Below, in pieces: positions 39,636-48,874 of a stretch of 64,000 nt of DNA; the stretch's first letter is position 1; each line of letters starts with the position of its first letter. Made by a program: the position numbers and the translations under genes. The notes beneath the pieces are model-generated. The model was not told the DNA's origin, did not search any database, and saw only the letters and a list, made by a program, of their open reading frames with translations. This stretch comes from Coprovicinus avistercoris (GTDB lineage: Bacteria; Actinomycetota; Coriobacteriia; Coriobacteriales; Atopobiaceae), in the NCBI GenBank assembly GCA_018714895.1, contig DVMQ01000003.1, positions 62,001-126,000 on the forward strand, in the 5' to 3' direction.

Positions 39636-40370
39636 TTATTGTTTGCCCAAAGACTGATAGCCAGGGTCAAAGGCAACTCTTCCAAGCCTAACCAGCGTTG
39701 AGCCCTCTTCGATTGCAATCTCGAAATCATCACTCATTCCGCAGGAAAGTGTTGCAAGTTCAAGCCCGGTAGCGTCTCGCATCCGCTCAGCAAGCTCTCT
39801 CAGGCCAGAAAAAGTACGCCGGGCAGCGTCTGGATTATGGGCAGGAGCCATCGTCATAAGGCCTTCAACAGAGATGCCTTCGAGCTCCATAAGACGCGGA
39901 AGCGCATCGAAAGCCTCCTGTGGCGTAAATCCCGACTTGCTCTCTTCTCCAGAAACATTGACTTCTAAAAGCACTCTGCTTACAACCTCGTGCACCTGAG
40001 AACGCGAAGCGACGGCCTGAGCAAGATGTTCAGATGAAATGGAATGAATAAGGCGAACTTTACCCACCACAAGATTGATCTTGTTCGTTTGCAGGTTGCC
40101 AATCATATCGAAGCTTGCCTGTGCTGCAGCAAGCTCATCTGAAAGTTCGCTCAGCTTCTTCTTAAGCTCCTGAGGTCTATTTTCTGCAAAATGACGCCAT
40201 CCAGCTTGTAAAGCCGCACGAACTTGATCTGCACCAACAGTCTTGGAGACCGCTACCAACGAGATGTCTTGAGGGTCTCGTCCAGCTCGCTGCGCTGCAC
40301 TGCAGATACGTTCAAGAATTTCTTCACGGCGGCGAACTGAAAACTGCTCATACGATTCTGTTGTAGTCAT
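39636..40370 (-). CDS. YggS/PLPBP, pyridoxal phosphate homeostasis protein
   Basis: 244-residue TIM-barrel protein binding PLP through K in LVAVSKTVGADQ. Family strands FAENRPQELKKKLSEL, MIGNLQTNKINLVVGKVRLIHSI, FSGEESKSGF-like and SCGMSDDFEIAIEEGSTLVRLG are visible. It buffers PLP and amino-acid/keto-acid balance; here it lies in the usual dcw-distal position next to sepF. Confidence 0.94.
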   Translation of the reverse strand: MTTTESYEQFSVRRREEILERICSAAQRAGRDPQDISLVAVSKTVGADQVRAALQAGWRHFAENRPQELKKKLSELSDELAAAQASFDMIGNLQTNKINLVVGKVRLIHSISSEHLAQAVASRSQVHEVVSRVLLEVNVSGEESKSGFTPQEAFDALPRLMELEGISVEGLMTMAPAHNPDAARRTFSGLRELAERMRDATGLELATLSCGMSDDFEIAIEEGSTLVRLGRVAFDPGYQSLGKQ

Positions 40371-40439
40371 ATTTGCTCGCCTCCTTCAGAGATATCAAGC
40401 GTATTTCTTCTCGCATCTGTTCAAACAGATATGTTGTTG

Positions 40440-41264
40440 TTACCCCATGACCCCATTGGGCGACACGAGCGCTGCTATAGCACCATGACGTCCGCAGGTA
40501 CCCGCCTCTGCTCTATACGAATAGAACTTGTCGGTATGACTGGGTGTGGACAGGTTGGAAACAAGTATTTGATCTGAGGTAATCCCCTCGTCTTCAAGCG
40601 CACTACGAATAGCCTCCGCCAAGCAGAGATAGTTGCCTTGCGCATGCGTTCTTACGCGTGGACCAAACTCAGCAACAAATCGTCCAAGCAATTCTTTTGA
40701 TACCTCATAGTCTTCAGCACCAATATGAGGACCCACATATGCAAGAACCTCTGATGGTTGAGAGGCAGTCTCAGAGAGCAGGACACGCACTGCTTTTCCC
40801 GCAATTTTTGCCATAGTGCCACGCCATCCTGAATGAATCACTGCAAACCCATGCGGGGTGACCAAAATAACGGGGACACAGTCTGCAAAACACATGAGAA
40901 CAGGTACATCAGAAGCAACACAGACAACAGCATCGCATCCTTGCGCCACTTCATCCCGTACGCGTGCAAGCTCATGGTCATCTGAACTGTGAATAATGCA
41001 AACGTTATCTCCATGCACCTGGTTTGGAACAATAAGGTTATCCTCAAACTCAGACAAACCCATTGCCGTAAGAACACGCCTGCGGTTTTCTTCTACCGCA
41101 CCAAGATCGTCTCCTACATGAGCTCCCAGATTAAGACTTGCGTATGGTACAGACGAAACGCCACCCATACGCTCTGAAAAGGCAAGCGAAACCCCGCAGG
41201 GACGACGCCAGTCGCCCAGCAGGGTTACACCTTCACAGGTTCTCTCTGTAAGCTCAGGAAACAT
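40440..41264 (-). CDS. Polyphenol oxidase / laccase-domain protein (PgeF/YfiH type)
   Basis: 274 residues from the preferred start at 41264, which follows the ftsZ stop with one base between. An alternative longer frame would run 120 bases into ftsZ. Family motifs: SLNLGAHVGDD, PVLMCFADCVPV, FAVIHSGWRGTMAKI (the His/Cys metal site HSGWRG) and GPHIGAEDYEV. In E. coli the YfiH family edits wrongly built peptidoglycan precursors (purine nucleoside/peptidoglycan editing roles). Neighbourhood in dcw clusters is common. There is no good Shine-Dalgarno, so translation is probably coupled to ftsZ. Confidence 0.88.
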   Translation of the reverse strand: MFPELTERTCEGVTLLGDWRRPCGVSLAFSERMGGVSSVPYASLNLGAHVGDDLGAVEENRRRVLTAMGLSEFEDNLIVPNQVHGDNVCIIHSSDDHELARVRDEVAQGCDAVVCVASDVPVLMCFADCVPVILVTPHGFAVIHSGWRGTMAKIAGKAVRVLLSETASQPSEVLAYVGPHIGAEDYEVSKELLGRFVAEFGPRVRTHAQGNYLCLAEAIRSALEDEGITSDQILVSNLSTPSHTDKFYSYRAEAGTCGRHGAIAALVSPNGVMG

Positions 41265-41265
41265 C

Positions 41266-42411
41266 TTAGGAACGACTACGCCTGAGGAACTCAGGGATAT
41301 CGAAGTCGTTATTTCCGCCACCGAAGCCCGAATTGGAACTCGAGCTTGATGATGCGGGCTTAGAGCTTGTATGAGACGGCGCATGGGAAGTCATGTTAGA
41401 AGACGGACGCGATGGAGCTGCCTTCAAACCTGCATCGAACGAAGTCTGTGCATTTGAAGTGTTAAATCCAGTGGCAATAACGGTTACGCGCACCTGATCG
41501 CCAAGCGACTCATCCACAACAGTACCGAAGATGATATTTGCATCCGGATCAACATTTGAAGCAACCAGATCAGCGGCGTCGTTGATCTCTTGGATACCCA
41601 GATCTTTATTGCCTGCGATGGAGAGCAGTACGCGTGTAGCACCATCGATGGAGCTCTCTAGCAGAGGACTGGAGATGGCCTCCTGTGCTGCATCAGCAGC
41701 ACGGTTATCGCTTGAAGCAATACCAATACCCATCATGGCTGTACCGGCACCACGCATAACGGTGCACACATCGGCAAAGTCGAGGTTGATAAGGCCCGGA
41801 ACCGTAATGAGGTCGGTGATACCTTGAGTGCCCTGGCACAGCACGTCGTCTGCCATACGGAAGGCCTCGAGCATCGTGGTCTTCTTCTCAGAGATGGAAA
41901 GCAGGCGATCATTAGGAATAACAATGAGGGTATCCACCGCATCGGAAAGGGTGCTGATGCCATCTGCAGCGGCATTGGCACGCTTACGACCCTCAAACGA
42001 GAAGGGCTTAGTAACAACCGCAACCGTAAGTGCACCAACGTCGTTCTTAGCGATGTCTGCTACAACAGGAGCAGCGCCGGTACCCGTACCGCCGCCTTCG
42101 CCAGCAGTAATGAAGACCATGTCTGCACCAGCAAGCGCCTGCTTGATATCGTCACGGCTTTCCTCGGCGGCTTGTGCACCCACCTCAGGATTGGCGCCAG
42201 CACCAAGACCCTTGGTAATATCGGTACCGATGTGTACCTTGATGTCTGCGTCAGAGATGGCAAGAGCCTGTGCATCAGTGTTGATAGCCACAAACTCGAC
42301 ACCACGGATGCCTTCTTCAATCATGCGGTTAACCGCGTTGGTGCCGCCACCGCCCACGCCGACGACCTTAATGACGGCGAGATAGTTGCTCGGGATGTCG
42401 GTGTCGTTCAT
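41266..42411 (-). CDS. ftsZ: Cell division protein FtsZ
   Basis: Tubulin-like GTPase that forms the Z ring. The 381-residue form starts at ATG 42411, where AAGGAGG lies four bases upstream. Motifs: KVVGVGGGGTNAVNRMI, the tubulin signature GEGGGTGTGAAP, and the C-terminal FDIPEFLRR peptide that binds SepF/FtsW. Between core and tail is a Ser/Pro-rich linker. A second in-frame ATG at 42513 gives a 34-residue basic extension and also has a possible GAGGG site. There is a 320-base gap between ftsQ and ftsZ. Confidence 0.96.
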   Translation of the reverse strand: MNDTDIPSNYLAVIKVVGVGGGGTNAVNRMIEEGIRGVEFVAINTDAQALAISDADIKVHIGTDITKGLGAGANPEVGAQAAEESRDDIKQALAGADMVFITAGEGGGTGTGAAPVVADIAKNDVGALTVAVVTKPFSFEGRKRANAAADGISTLSDAVDTLIVIPNDRLLSISEKKTTMLEAFRMADDVLCQGTQGITDLITVPGLINLDFADVCTVMRGAGTAMMGIGIASSDNRAADAAQEAISSPLLESSIDGATRVLLSIAGNKDLGIQEINDAADLVASNVDPDANIIFGTVVDESLGDQVRVTVIATGFNTSNAQTSFDAGLKAAPSRPSSNMTSHAPSHTSSKPASSSSSSNSGFGGGNNDFDIPEFLRRSRS

Positions 42412-42731
42412 GGTTCCTCCTTGCGTGGTTTTTGTCGCGTGTATCGCACTGTGTGACGACTTAGAACGCCTACGCGACGCTGTGCTACGTGCTTTGTGTG
42501 TCTTTGCTACCATGTCTCAACCCTCAAGCTCAAGTTAAACTCGATGTATTGGGTAAAGCGATTTATGTTGACACACTTATCGCTCAATTACCAGTAAAAA
42601 TTGAAAAAAGTATGTTTCTGCAGGTAAATAATGCCATTTACAGCAGTTCAAACCCTGAAGTTTAAGGTTAGTCTTTCAAAATTCCTGCAGAAATATCCCT
42701 CAACCTTCTAGATCTTTCCTATAAAAAGCCT
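42412..42731 (-). promoter_or_regulatory. 320-base leader before ftsZ with promoters and inverted repeats
   Basis: The only large gap inside the dcw run. On the minus strand TTGAAC is 17 bases before TTTACC and 15 before TATTTA; TTGAGC is 16 before TAAATC. Two kinds of dyad are present: GTAAAT/ATTTAC (about 42624-42641, 6-base arms), and a 10-base inverted repeat, 42615-42624 with 42684-42693, separated by 59 bases. A separate ftsZ promoter and some regulation are likely, but no known regulator site is recognised. Confidence 0.45.
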
Positions 42732-43976
42732 CTATCCCGCCGAGAGTGAGGGATCGATTTCTGCAGAAGATCCTCCGGAGCTCTCACCGGTAGAATCCTC
42801 ATTGCTTGACTCATCCTCTTGTGAGGCGTCATCAGATTCATCTTCTGAATTTGTCTCAGAATTCGATGAGGTATTACTGTTTTCCTGGCTGGTAGTAGTC
42901 TCATCGTTATTGTCAGTAATCTCTTCATCTTCGTTGAGCACACGTGCTCCCGAACCTGCCACAACATTATCGGCAGAGATGGAACGATAGCTCGGACTCG
43001 ATGGAACACGAATATTTATATAGGTAACCTGATTAGGATGTTCGGCAAGGATCTGCGTAATAATCCGCTCCTTGGCGTTGATGTCAGTTGCATTGCCAAG
43101 AGAAACCTCAACACCGTTGGTGAGGGTGCAGGCAATAGCATCAACACTTGTGGCAGAGAAGCTCGAAATCTGAGAGCGGAAATCCTCTGAGAACCCATTG
43201 AGATACTCCAGAACAGCAAGGATGGTATCATCCGTTACCTCAGCCCCTGCCTGTGGAGAAACCGATGATGGAACATCGGTAATAAGCAAGCAACCCAACT
43301 CAGATGCACGCTCAAGCGCAACCTCTTCTGCAGAACGTTTGTCAGACGTATTGAGCTGAACAGGTTCTATCCAAACACCATCGGATCCCAAACACCAGGC
43401 CGCATCACCAGAGCCCATCAGAACAATGGCGCCCACTTCACGTTCGGTTACCACAATGCGTAAACGATCTGGGAACTCTCGAATTATTTTTACAGAACCA
43501 ACCCACGGATTGCGCTGCACATTCGCCGTTATCTCGCCAGTATTGAGGTTGAGAAGCGTTGTTCCTTCCTCTACTTCGGCGAGACGAGCAATAGTTTCTG
43601 CATTTACATGTTCAGTTGAATCTGCATCAATTGCTGTAATGACAAACACAGGAAGCTGCGACAAAACGAGCAATGCAACCAATCCCACCACGGCAAGGGC
43701 AGCTACGCCAGCCGCAATGAGTGCGGGCATAGGAATGCCTGTTGAGGCGGACTTTCTGTTCTTGTCACGGTTGCCCAAAAAGCCTTTACCACCACCGGAC
43801 CCACCGGGCGTGTTCAAACGTTTCTTTTTTTGAGAAGTGCCAAGCCCAGCTGTTCCCGATCTACGAGATGTCGCCCCTGAAGTGGACTGACGTAACCTCG
43901 CGCGGTCCTTATCTGAGGCTGTATTCCTACGTAAACGAGCCGAGGAATTTGACTTCTGGCTGAAGCTCAATGCCAT
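42732..43976 (-). CDS. ftsQ: FtsQ/DivIB divisome protein
   Basis: 414 residues. A long basic cytoplasmic N-terminus (about 1-80), one TM helix (about 85-110, ALIAAGVAALAVVGLVALLVL), then the POTRA domain (about 112-180, FVITAIDADSTEHVNAETI and RNPWVGSVKIIREFPDRLRIVVTERE). The FtsQ beta domain follows, and an acidic Ser/Glu/Asp/Asn tail of about 65 residues ends it. The start at 43976 overlaps murB by 50 bases and has only a weak ribosome-binding site; no nearer in-frame ATG exists before the TM region. Confidence 0.88.
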   Translation of the reverse strand: MALSFSQKSNSSARLRRNTASDKDRARLRQSTSGATSRRSGTAGLGTSQKKKRLNTPGGSGGGKGFLGNRDKNRKSASTGIPMPALIAAGVAALAVVGLVALLVLSQLPVFVITAIDADSTEHVNAETIARLAEVEEGTTLLNLNTGEITANVQRNPWVGSVKIIREFPDRLRIVVTEREVGAIVLMGSGDAAWCLGSDGVWIEPVQLNTSDKRSAEEVALERASELGCLLITDVPSSVSPQAGAEVTDDTILAVLEYLNGFSEDFRSQISSFSATSVDAIACTLTNGVEVSLGNATDINAKERIITQILAEHPNQVTYINIRVPSSPSYRSISADNVVAGSGARVLNEDEEITDNNDETTTSQENSNTSSNSETNSEDESDDASQEDESSNEDSTGESSGGSSAEIDPSLSAG

Positions 43977-44844
43977 AGTCTTCTTTCACCCTTTGGAACA
44001 TCTGGCGCATCACTGCAAGCGCATCCTGAGCTGTAGCGCCACCATTATTGACAATAAAGTTTGCATGTATATCTGAGATTTGCGCACCGCCAACGGAATA
44101 TCCCTTAAGGCCACATGATTCAAGCAGTTTTCCCACCGATTGCCCTGGTGGGTTGCGGAAGACCGATCCACAGCTAGGCTTTCCTGTGGGCTGCGTGCGA
44201 TGACGCGCCTGCAATCTCCTGTTCATCTCTCGAGAAATACTCTCGCGATCAGACGGCGTAAGCGCCAGTGTGGCTTCCAGAATAATCTCGTTAGCAGGAA
44301 TTGAAGTTTTGCGATACTCCCATGCAATCTCAGATGCATCGTAACGTACCAGACCATGACCGGGACGCAGCGTTACCACATCGCTCACTACGCTCCCGAT
44401 CCATTCGTGTGCAGTTCCTGCATTCATTGAAACCGCTCCACCAACGCAGCCTGGTATGCCAACACAGCATTCAAGGCCTGCAAGGGAACGTTTGAGCACC
44501 TCTCCCACCAGACGAGCGAGAACGACGCCAGCACCTGCGGTTACGATGCCATCTCCTGCATCAGAACTAATGCGTGAAAAATCACGACCAAGGGTTATAA
44601 CGCATCCGTTATAACCCTGATCGCTCACCAATACATTGGAGCCTTTACCAAGAATGACCCATTCCACACCCTCACGACTTAACACATCAATTGTCCGCGT
44701 AAGAGCTGTCGTTGTATTCGCGCGGACATAGAGTGCGGCAGGACCACCGATACGCCATGAGGTATGACGACTCATGCGCTCTTCTCTGAGCACCTCTCCA
44801 TCAATTGCGCCTGAGAGCGCAACATAGGCATTAAACAGGCTCAC
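43927..44844 (-). CDS. murB: UDP-N-acetylenolpyruvoylglucosamine reductase MurB
   Basis: FAD-dependent reductase making UDP-MurNAc, 305 residues, type IIb form. FAD-binding ILGKGSNVLVSD, GIPGCVGGAVSMNAGT, the catalytic Ser in PSCGSVFRNP, and the final VGGAQISDIHANFIVN. It overlaps murC by 4 bases and ftsQ by 50 bases. Confidence 0.96.
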   Translation of the reverse strand: MSLFNAYVALSGAIDGEVLREERMSRHTSWRIGGPAALYVRANTTTALTRTIDVLSREGVEWVILGKGSNVLVSDQGYNGCVITLGRDFSRISSDAGDGIVTAGAGVVLARLVGEVLKRSLAGLECCVGIPGCVGGAVSMNAGTAHEWIGSVVSDVVTLRPGHGLVRYDASEIAWEYRKTSIPANEIILEATLALTPSDRESISREMNRRLQARHRTQPTGKPSCGSVFRNPPGQSVGKLLESCGLKGYSVGGAQISDIHANFIVNNGGATAQDALAVMRQMFQRVKEDYGIELQPEVKFLGSFT

Positions 44845-46268
44845 CGAGCCGCTTCCTCCTTCTCAAGACGCTCACGAAGCGCATCAATAATCTGTGGTCC
44901 AATAGCAGTAACATCACCTGCACCCTGCGTAATGAGCAGATCGCCAGGCTGTAACTCGTCACAAAGTGCATCGATGAGCTCATGGCGATTGGGAATGTAG
45001 CGAACAGAAGACACCTTTCCTCGCTGGGCTACAGCACTCGCTACCGTCCTACCAGAGACACCCGGAATCGGCATTTCCCCTGCTGAGAAAACATCCATAA
45101 CAAAAAGAATGTCAGCATCGTCAAAAGCAGTGCCAAATTCTTGTGCAAGCATTTGTGTACGAGAATAACGGTGGGGCTGGAAACACTCAACCACACGCGA
45201 GAAGTCCAATTGAGCTGCTGCTTTTAGTGTGGCAGCTATCTCGGTAGGATGATGACCATAGTCATCTACCACCGTAATACCTGCAATATCTCCAACATGC
45301 GTAAAGCGTCGATGTGCACCACGAAACGCTGAAAGAGCCTGAGCAGCTTGCTTAACATCAAACTCAAGTATGTCTGCCACTGCAAGGGCAGCTGTTGCGT
45401 TCACCAGATTATGAACGCCAGGATTTGCTGAAAGCACAACCTCAACCGAGGCACCCGATGGTGTTGTAACCGTGCAGCTGGTACGAAGCCCTGGACCAGC
45501 CGATGCGGGAGCACAGACATAATCACAGGCAGAAGAGATGCCATAGGTCACGAAACGAGCGCCACATCTCTGCGCTACGTTCAGTGCGCGTTCATCATCG
45601 CCGCAGACAACCACACAGCCCTTATCGCCAACAAGTGCCATGAACTTCTCAAAAGCACGCTCAACATTTTCGATTGAGCCATAGTGATCGAGATGGTCGG
45701 CCTCTACATTAGTTACGACTGCAATTGAAGGCGTGAGATACAAAAATGATCCGTCTGATTCATCCGCCTCACAGACAAAATAGCCACCTTTGCCATCCCG
45801 CCCATTGGTGGCATATTCCTCAACAATGCCACCAATCAAAAATGAGGGGTCGGCACCAAGATGATCAAGCATTGAAGCAATCATGGAAGAGGTAGTGGTT
45901 TTACCGTGTGTGCCGGCAACGGCAACCTCACTAAATCCAGATCCCAACGCTGCTAGCATCTTTGCACGAGGCCATACCTCAATACCAAGCTCGCGTGCCC
46001 TAATAACCTCAGGATTGGTTTCGGGAATAGCCGTAGAGGTTACTACCACGTCAGGGTTTGTTTCATCGATTGTGGCTGCATCGTGGCCAATGTGTACATC
46101 AACACCAGCTTCTTCGAGCTCACGCACATAGCGAGATGCCTTCAAATCAGAACCGGTAACGGTGCATCCGCGCTCATGTAGAACAAGCGCGATACCGCTC
46201 ATACCAGCTCCACCTATACCAATGAAGTGAGCACTGTCAAAAGGAAGTGCAGCTTTAGCCTCAGCCAT
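44841..46268 (-). CDS. murC: UDP-N-acetylmuramate-L-alanine ligase MurC
   Basis: 475-residue Mur ligase adding L-Ala to UDP-MurNAc. FIGIGGAGMSGIA (N-terminal UDP site), the P-loop GTHGKTTTSSMIA, and DDYGHHPTEIAATL. Coupled to murB by a 4-base overlap; 55 bp after murG. Confidence 0.96.
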   Translation of the reverse strand: MAEAKAALPFDSAHFIGIGGAGMSGIALVLHERGCTVTGSDLKASRYVRELEEAGVDVHIGHDAATIDETNPDVVVTSTAIPETNPEVIRARELGIEVWPRAKMLAALGSGFSEVAVAGTHGKTTTSSMIASMLDHLGADPSFLIGGIVEEYATNGRDGKGGYFVCEADESDGSFLYLTPSIAVVTNVEADHLDHYGSIENVERAFEKFMALVGDKGCVVVCGDDERALNVAQRCGARFVTYGISSACDYVCAPASAGPGLRTSCTVTTPSGASVEVVLSANPGVHNLVNATAALAVADILEFDVKQAAQALSAFRGAHRRFTHVGDIAGITVVDDYGHHPTEIAATLKAAAQLDFSRVVECFQPHRYSRTQMLAQEFGTAFDDADILFVMDVFSAGEMPIPGVSGRTVASAVAQRGKVSSVRYIPNRHELIDALCDELQPGDLLITQGAGDVTAIGPQIIDALRERLEKEEAAR

Positions 46269-46323
46269 AGGTGAGACTCCCTTCGATGTTTGTCATGAGA
46301 TGCCAAATTTTGGCCGTGATATA

Positions 46324-47478
46324 TCACTTTATCGCATCAGTATTGGATGGAGTGTCTGGAACCACACTCTCCACTTGGTCTGCGAGAGCTTCTGCAGCTC
46401 TATCTTGTGCAAGACTACGAGCCGCCTCACGCATCTCCTCTCGCGTCTGAGGACTGTCGAGAAGCTCAAGAAGCTCTGACGAAAACACCGGAGAATCGAG
46501 TTCATCATCTGGCACGAGGCGCGCAGCTCCACAATCCACTAAGTAGTGAGCATTTGTGGTTTGATGATCCGCGGTTGCAAAGGGATACGGCACCAGAATG
46601 GAAGGAACCGCAAGTGCAGCAATCTCTGCCACCGAAGAAGCGCCGGCGCGTGAAACCACCAAATCTGCTGCAGCAAGCATAGCTCCCATATCAGAGATGT
46701 AGGGAACCACGTTCCACCGATGCTGCTCCTCATCAGAGAGTTGAAGCTCGCTCAGTGCCTCATCATATCCATCCGCTCCAGTGGAATGGATAACATGCAC
46801 ATCCGGACGAGAAAGAATGTCCGCTTTCAGCGAAGCGAGAGCTTTATTGAGATGCGCTGCTCCCAAGCTTCCGCCAAATACCAGCAAGAGACGTTCCTCA
46901 TCGCTTATGCCCAACTGCTCACGTGCAGCCCCACGCTCGGCAGAAATCACGCTCGAGCGCACGGGATTGCCCGTTACCACCAACGATGCTCCCTGAGAAA
47001 CAAGCGGCTTAAAAACATCAAGCGCATGAGGAAAGGCGACGCAGATAGTATTTGCTATGCGTGCTGAAACTTTGTTAGCCAAACCGGGTGCAGAGTTTTG
47101 CTCGTGAATAACACAAGGGACCCGATGGGCGTGACACCACTCGATAAGCGGCAGCTCCACGTAAGCACCGAAACCTACAGCAACATCAGGTAAACCCACT
47201 TGAGCAAAGCGGCGTCCAAGTGTTCGGCGAGCAGCAGCAATACGCACAAGGGAGGACACCAATGTCCAAGGCCTTGAGCGGTCAAACCCCGTAACCGTTA
47301 TTGGTACAAAATCGAAACCCGCTTCCGGAACAAGACGCGCCTCAAGACGTGTAGGTTGCCCATAAAACGTTACATGATGTCCGCGATTGCGGAGCTCCTC
47401 GGCAAGCGCAAGGGCGGGATTAACATGTCCGGCAGTACCACCGGCTGCGATAGCAATTTCTAGCGAGTGAGAAGACAA
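46324..47478 (-). CDS. murG: Undecaprenyldiphospho-muramoylpentapeptide GlcNAc transferase MurG
   Basis: 384-residue GT28 enzyme that turns lipid I into lipid II on the inner face of the membrane. IAAGGTAGHVNPALALA at the N-terminus, VIHEQNSAPGLANK, LVFGGSLGAAHLN, and the C-terminal SRAGASSVAEIAALAVPSILVPYPFATADHQTTNA. Lies 13 bp after ftsW. Confidence 0.97.
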   Translation of the reverse strand: MSSHSLEIAIAAGGTAGHVNPALALAEELRNRGHHVTFYGQPTRLEARLVPEAGFDFVPITVTGFDRSRPWTLVSSLVRIAAARRTLGRRFAQVGLPDVAVGFGAYVELPLIEWCHAHRVPCVIHEQNSAPGLANKVSARIANTICVAFPHALDVFKPLVSQGASLVVTGNPVRSSVISAERGAAREQLGISDEERLLLVFGGSLGAAHLNKALASLKADILSRPDVHVIHSTGADGYDEALSELQLSDEEQHRWNVVPYISDMGAMLAAADLVVSRAGASSVAEIAALAVPSILVPYPFATADHQTTNAHYLVDCGAARLVPDDELDSPVFSSELLELLDSPQTREEMREAARSLAQDRAAEALADQVESVVPDTPSNTDAIK

Positions 47479-47491
47479 GATCTGCTACCTC

Positions 47492-48874
47492 CTACCTATC
47501 AAACCGAGAAGATCTGTTGTTGGAACTGTTACGCGATGACCTTGAAGGCCTCAATCTATCGTAGGCACCGCGTCCAAGATCTATGCGATTGCGACTCGTA
47601 TTCCCTCCTGACACGAGTGTTAAGCCTCGTGGTCGCATGCTCGGTACGCCACCTTGATTCTGAGAAGTGCTTGGCGATGTTGGCGCTACACCAAGTTGAC
47701 TTCTCCTCCGATCATGCACGGTTTCAGGAAGATTACTCGCCCGGGATACCGATATTATGAAGCCCACGAGCATCAAACAACTCATTATTGAAGATCCACC
47801 ATATGAGATAAACGGCAAAGGTTTGCCTGTCATAGGAGTAATGCCCAATATGCCGCAGACATTTACCAAAAATTGGAAGCCAATGAGCGTTGTGCACCCC
47901 GCAGCAATAAGACGCCCCGACAGATCGGATGCATAGCGTGCAATGCGCATGCCCGCCCAGATAAACAGCGCAAACAATCCAACAACAGCGAGGGTTCCCA
48001 CGAGTCCACATTCCTCACCAATAACTGCAAAAATAAAATCATTGTGAGCCTCGGGCAGATAGGAATATTTCTGACGAGAAAGGCCTATGCCCACGCCAAA
48101 GAGTCCTCCATTTCCAAAGGCGTAGAGACCCTGATTGAGCTGGTAGCCCGCACCATAAGGGTCGGCCTGTGGATTGAGCGCGGTGAGCACACGGCTTCGT
48201 GAATAATCATCGCCCAAAATGAGGGCGAGCAAAAATGCGCCGCCAAGGCCAAGAACGAGCATGATATATCGCAGAGGCACGCCTGCAAGATAGGCCATCA
48301 CAAGGAGCGTAACAACCAAAATAATGGTTGTGCCCTTATCGGGCTGTATCAAGATGAGGCCGAGCGGAAGCACCACACCAAATGCCAAATAAAGAAGCAT
48401 CTTTGAAGAGGAGTAATCATGCTCTTCAAAGAAATGCTGAGCGATATTGGCCGCTGCAAGCACTACAACGATCTTAGAAAACTCAGAAGGCTGAATGCTT
48501 ATGCCAGCTATTTCTATCCACCGAACAGCTCCTTTGGTAGCAACACCTGTAGCTGCAGTAAAGAGCAGAAGCGCTATTGCAATCGCCCAGATAACGAGCA
48601 GCAAATGCTGACTCCAGAGGTGGTAATCGGTTTTAGCCAAAACAATCGCAGCCACAACACCAACAGCCGTGGTCAATACTTGGCGTTTAAAGTAGTAGGC
48701 AGCATCTCCGGTGCTTGTAAGCGCCTCTACGGAGCTTGCTGAATACACCATGAGAAGACCAAAGGCCACCAACAGTACGGTGGCAACAATGAGCATGATG
48801 CGCGGCTGCATAAAGCGAGCAGGTACTACATGTTCGCGAGAGCGGCCTGTTGTAGATCTACCACCAATGGCCAT
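47492..48874 (-). CDS. ftsW: FtsW, SEDS-family lipid II polymerase of division
   Basis: 460 residues with about ten TM segments and a C-terminal hydrophilic tail of about 80 residues rich in Arg, Ser and Asn. Motifs: QPSEFSKIVVVLAAA, QPDKGTTIILV, LPEAHNDFIFAVIGEECG and GKPLPFISYGGSSI. It is the SEDS transglycosylase of the septum, partner of FtsI. The start codon directly abuts the murD stop codon, with GGAG nine bases upstream. Confidence 0.95.
   Translation of the reverse strand: MAIGGRSTTGRSREHVVPARFMQPRIMLIVATVLLVAFGLLMVYSASSVEALTSTGDAAYYFKRQVLTTAVGVVAAIVLAKTDYHLWSQHLLLVIWAIAIALLLFTAATGVATKGAVRWIEIAGISIQPSEFSKIVVVLAAANIAQHFFEEHDYSSSKMLLYLAFGVVLPLGLILIQPDKGTTIILVVTLLVMAYLAGVPLRYIMLVLGLGGAFLLALILGDDYSRSRVLTALNPQADPYGAGYQLNQGLYAFGNGGLFGVGIGLSRQKYSYLPEAHNDFIFAVIGEECGLVGTLAVVGLFALFIWAGMRIARYASDLSGRLIAAGCTTLIGFQFLVNVCGILGITPMTGKPLPFISYGGSSIMSCLMLVGFIISVSRASNLPETVHDRRRSQLGVAPTSPSTSQNQGGVPSMRPRGLTLVSGGNTSRNRIDLGRGAYDRLRPSRSSRNSSNNRSSRFDR

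Noticed and set aside
40440..41384. Longer 314-aa PgeF beginning inside ftsZ
   Set aside because: The extra 40 residues overlap ftsZ out of frame and look non-conserved; ATG 41264 follows the ftsZ stop directly.
42411..42513. Longer FtsZ start at 42513 as the main annotation
   Set aside because: The ATG at 42411 has a much stronger AAGGAGG at proper spacing and gives the standard N-terminus; the longer form is kept only as a finding.
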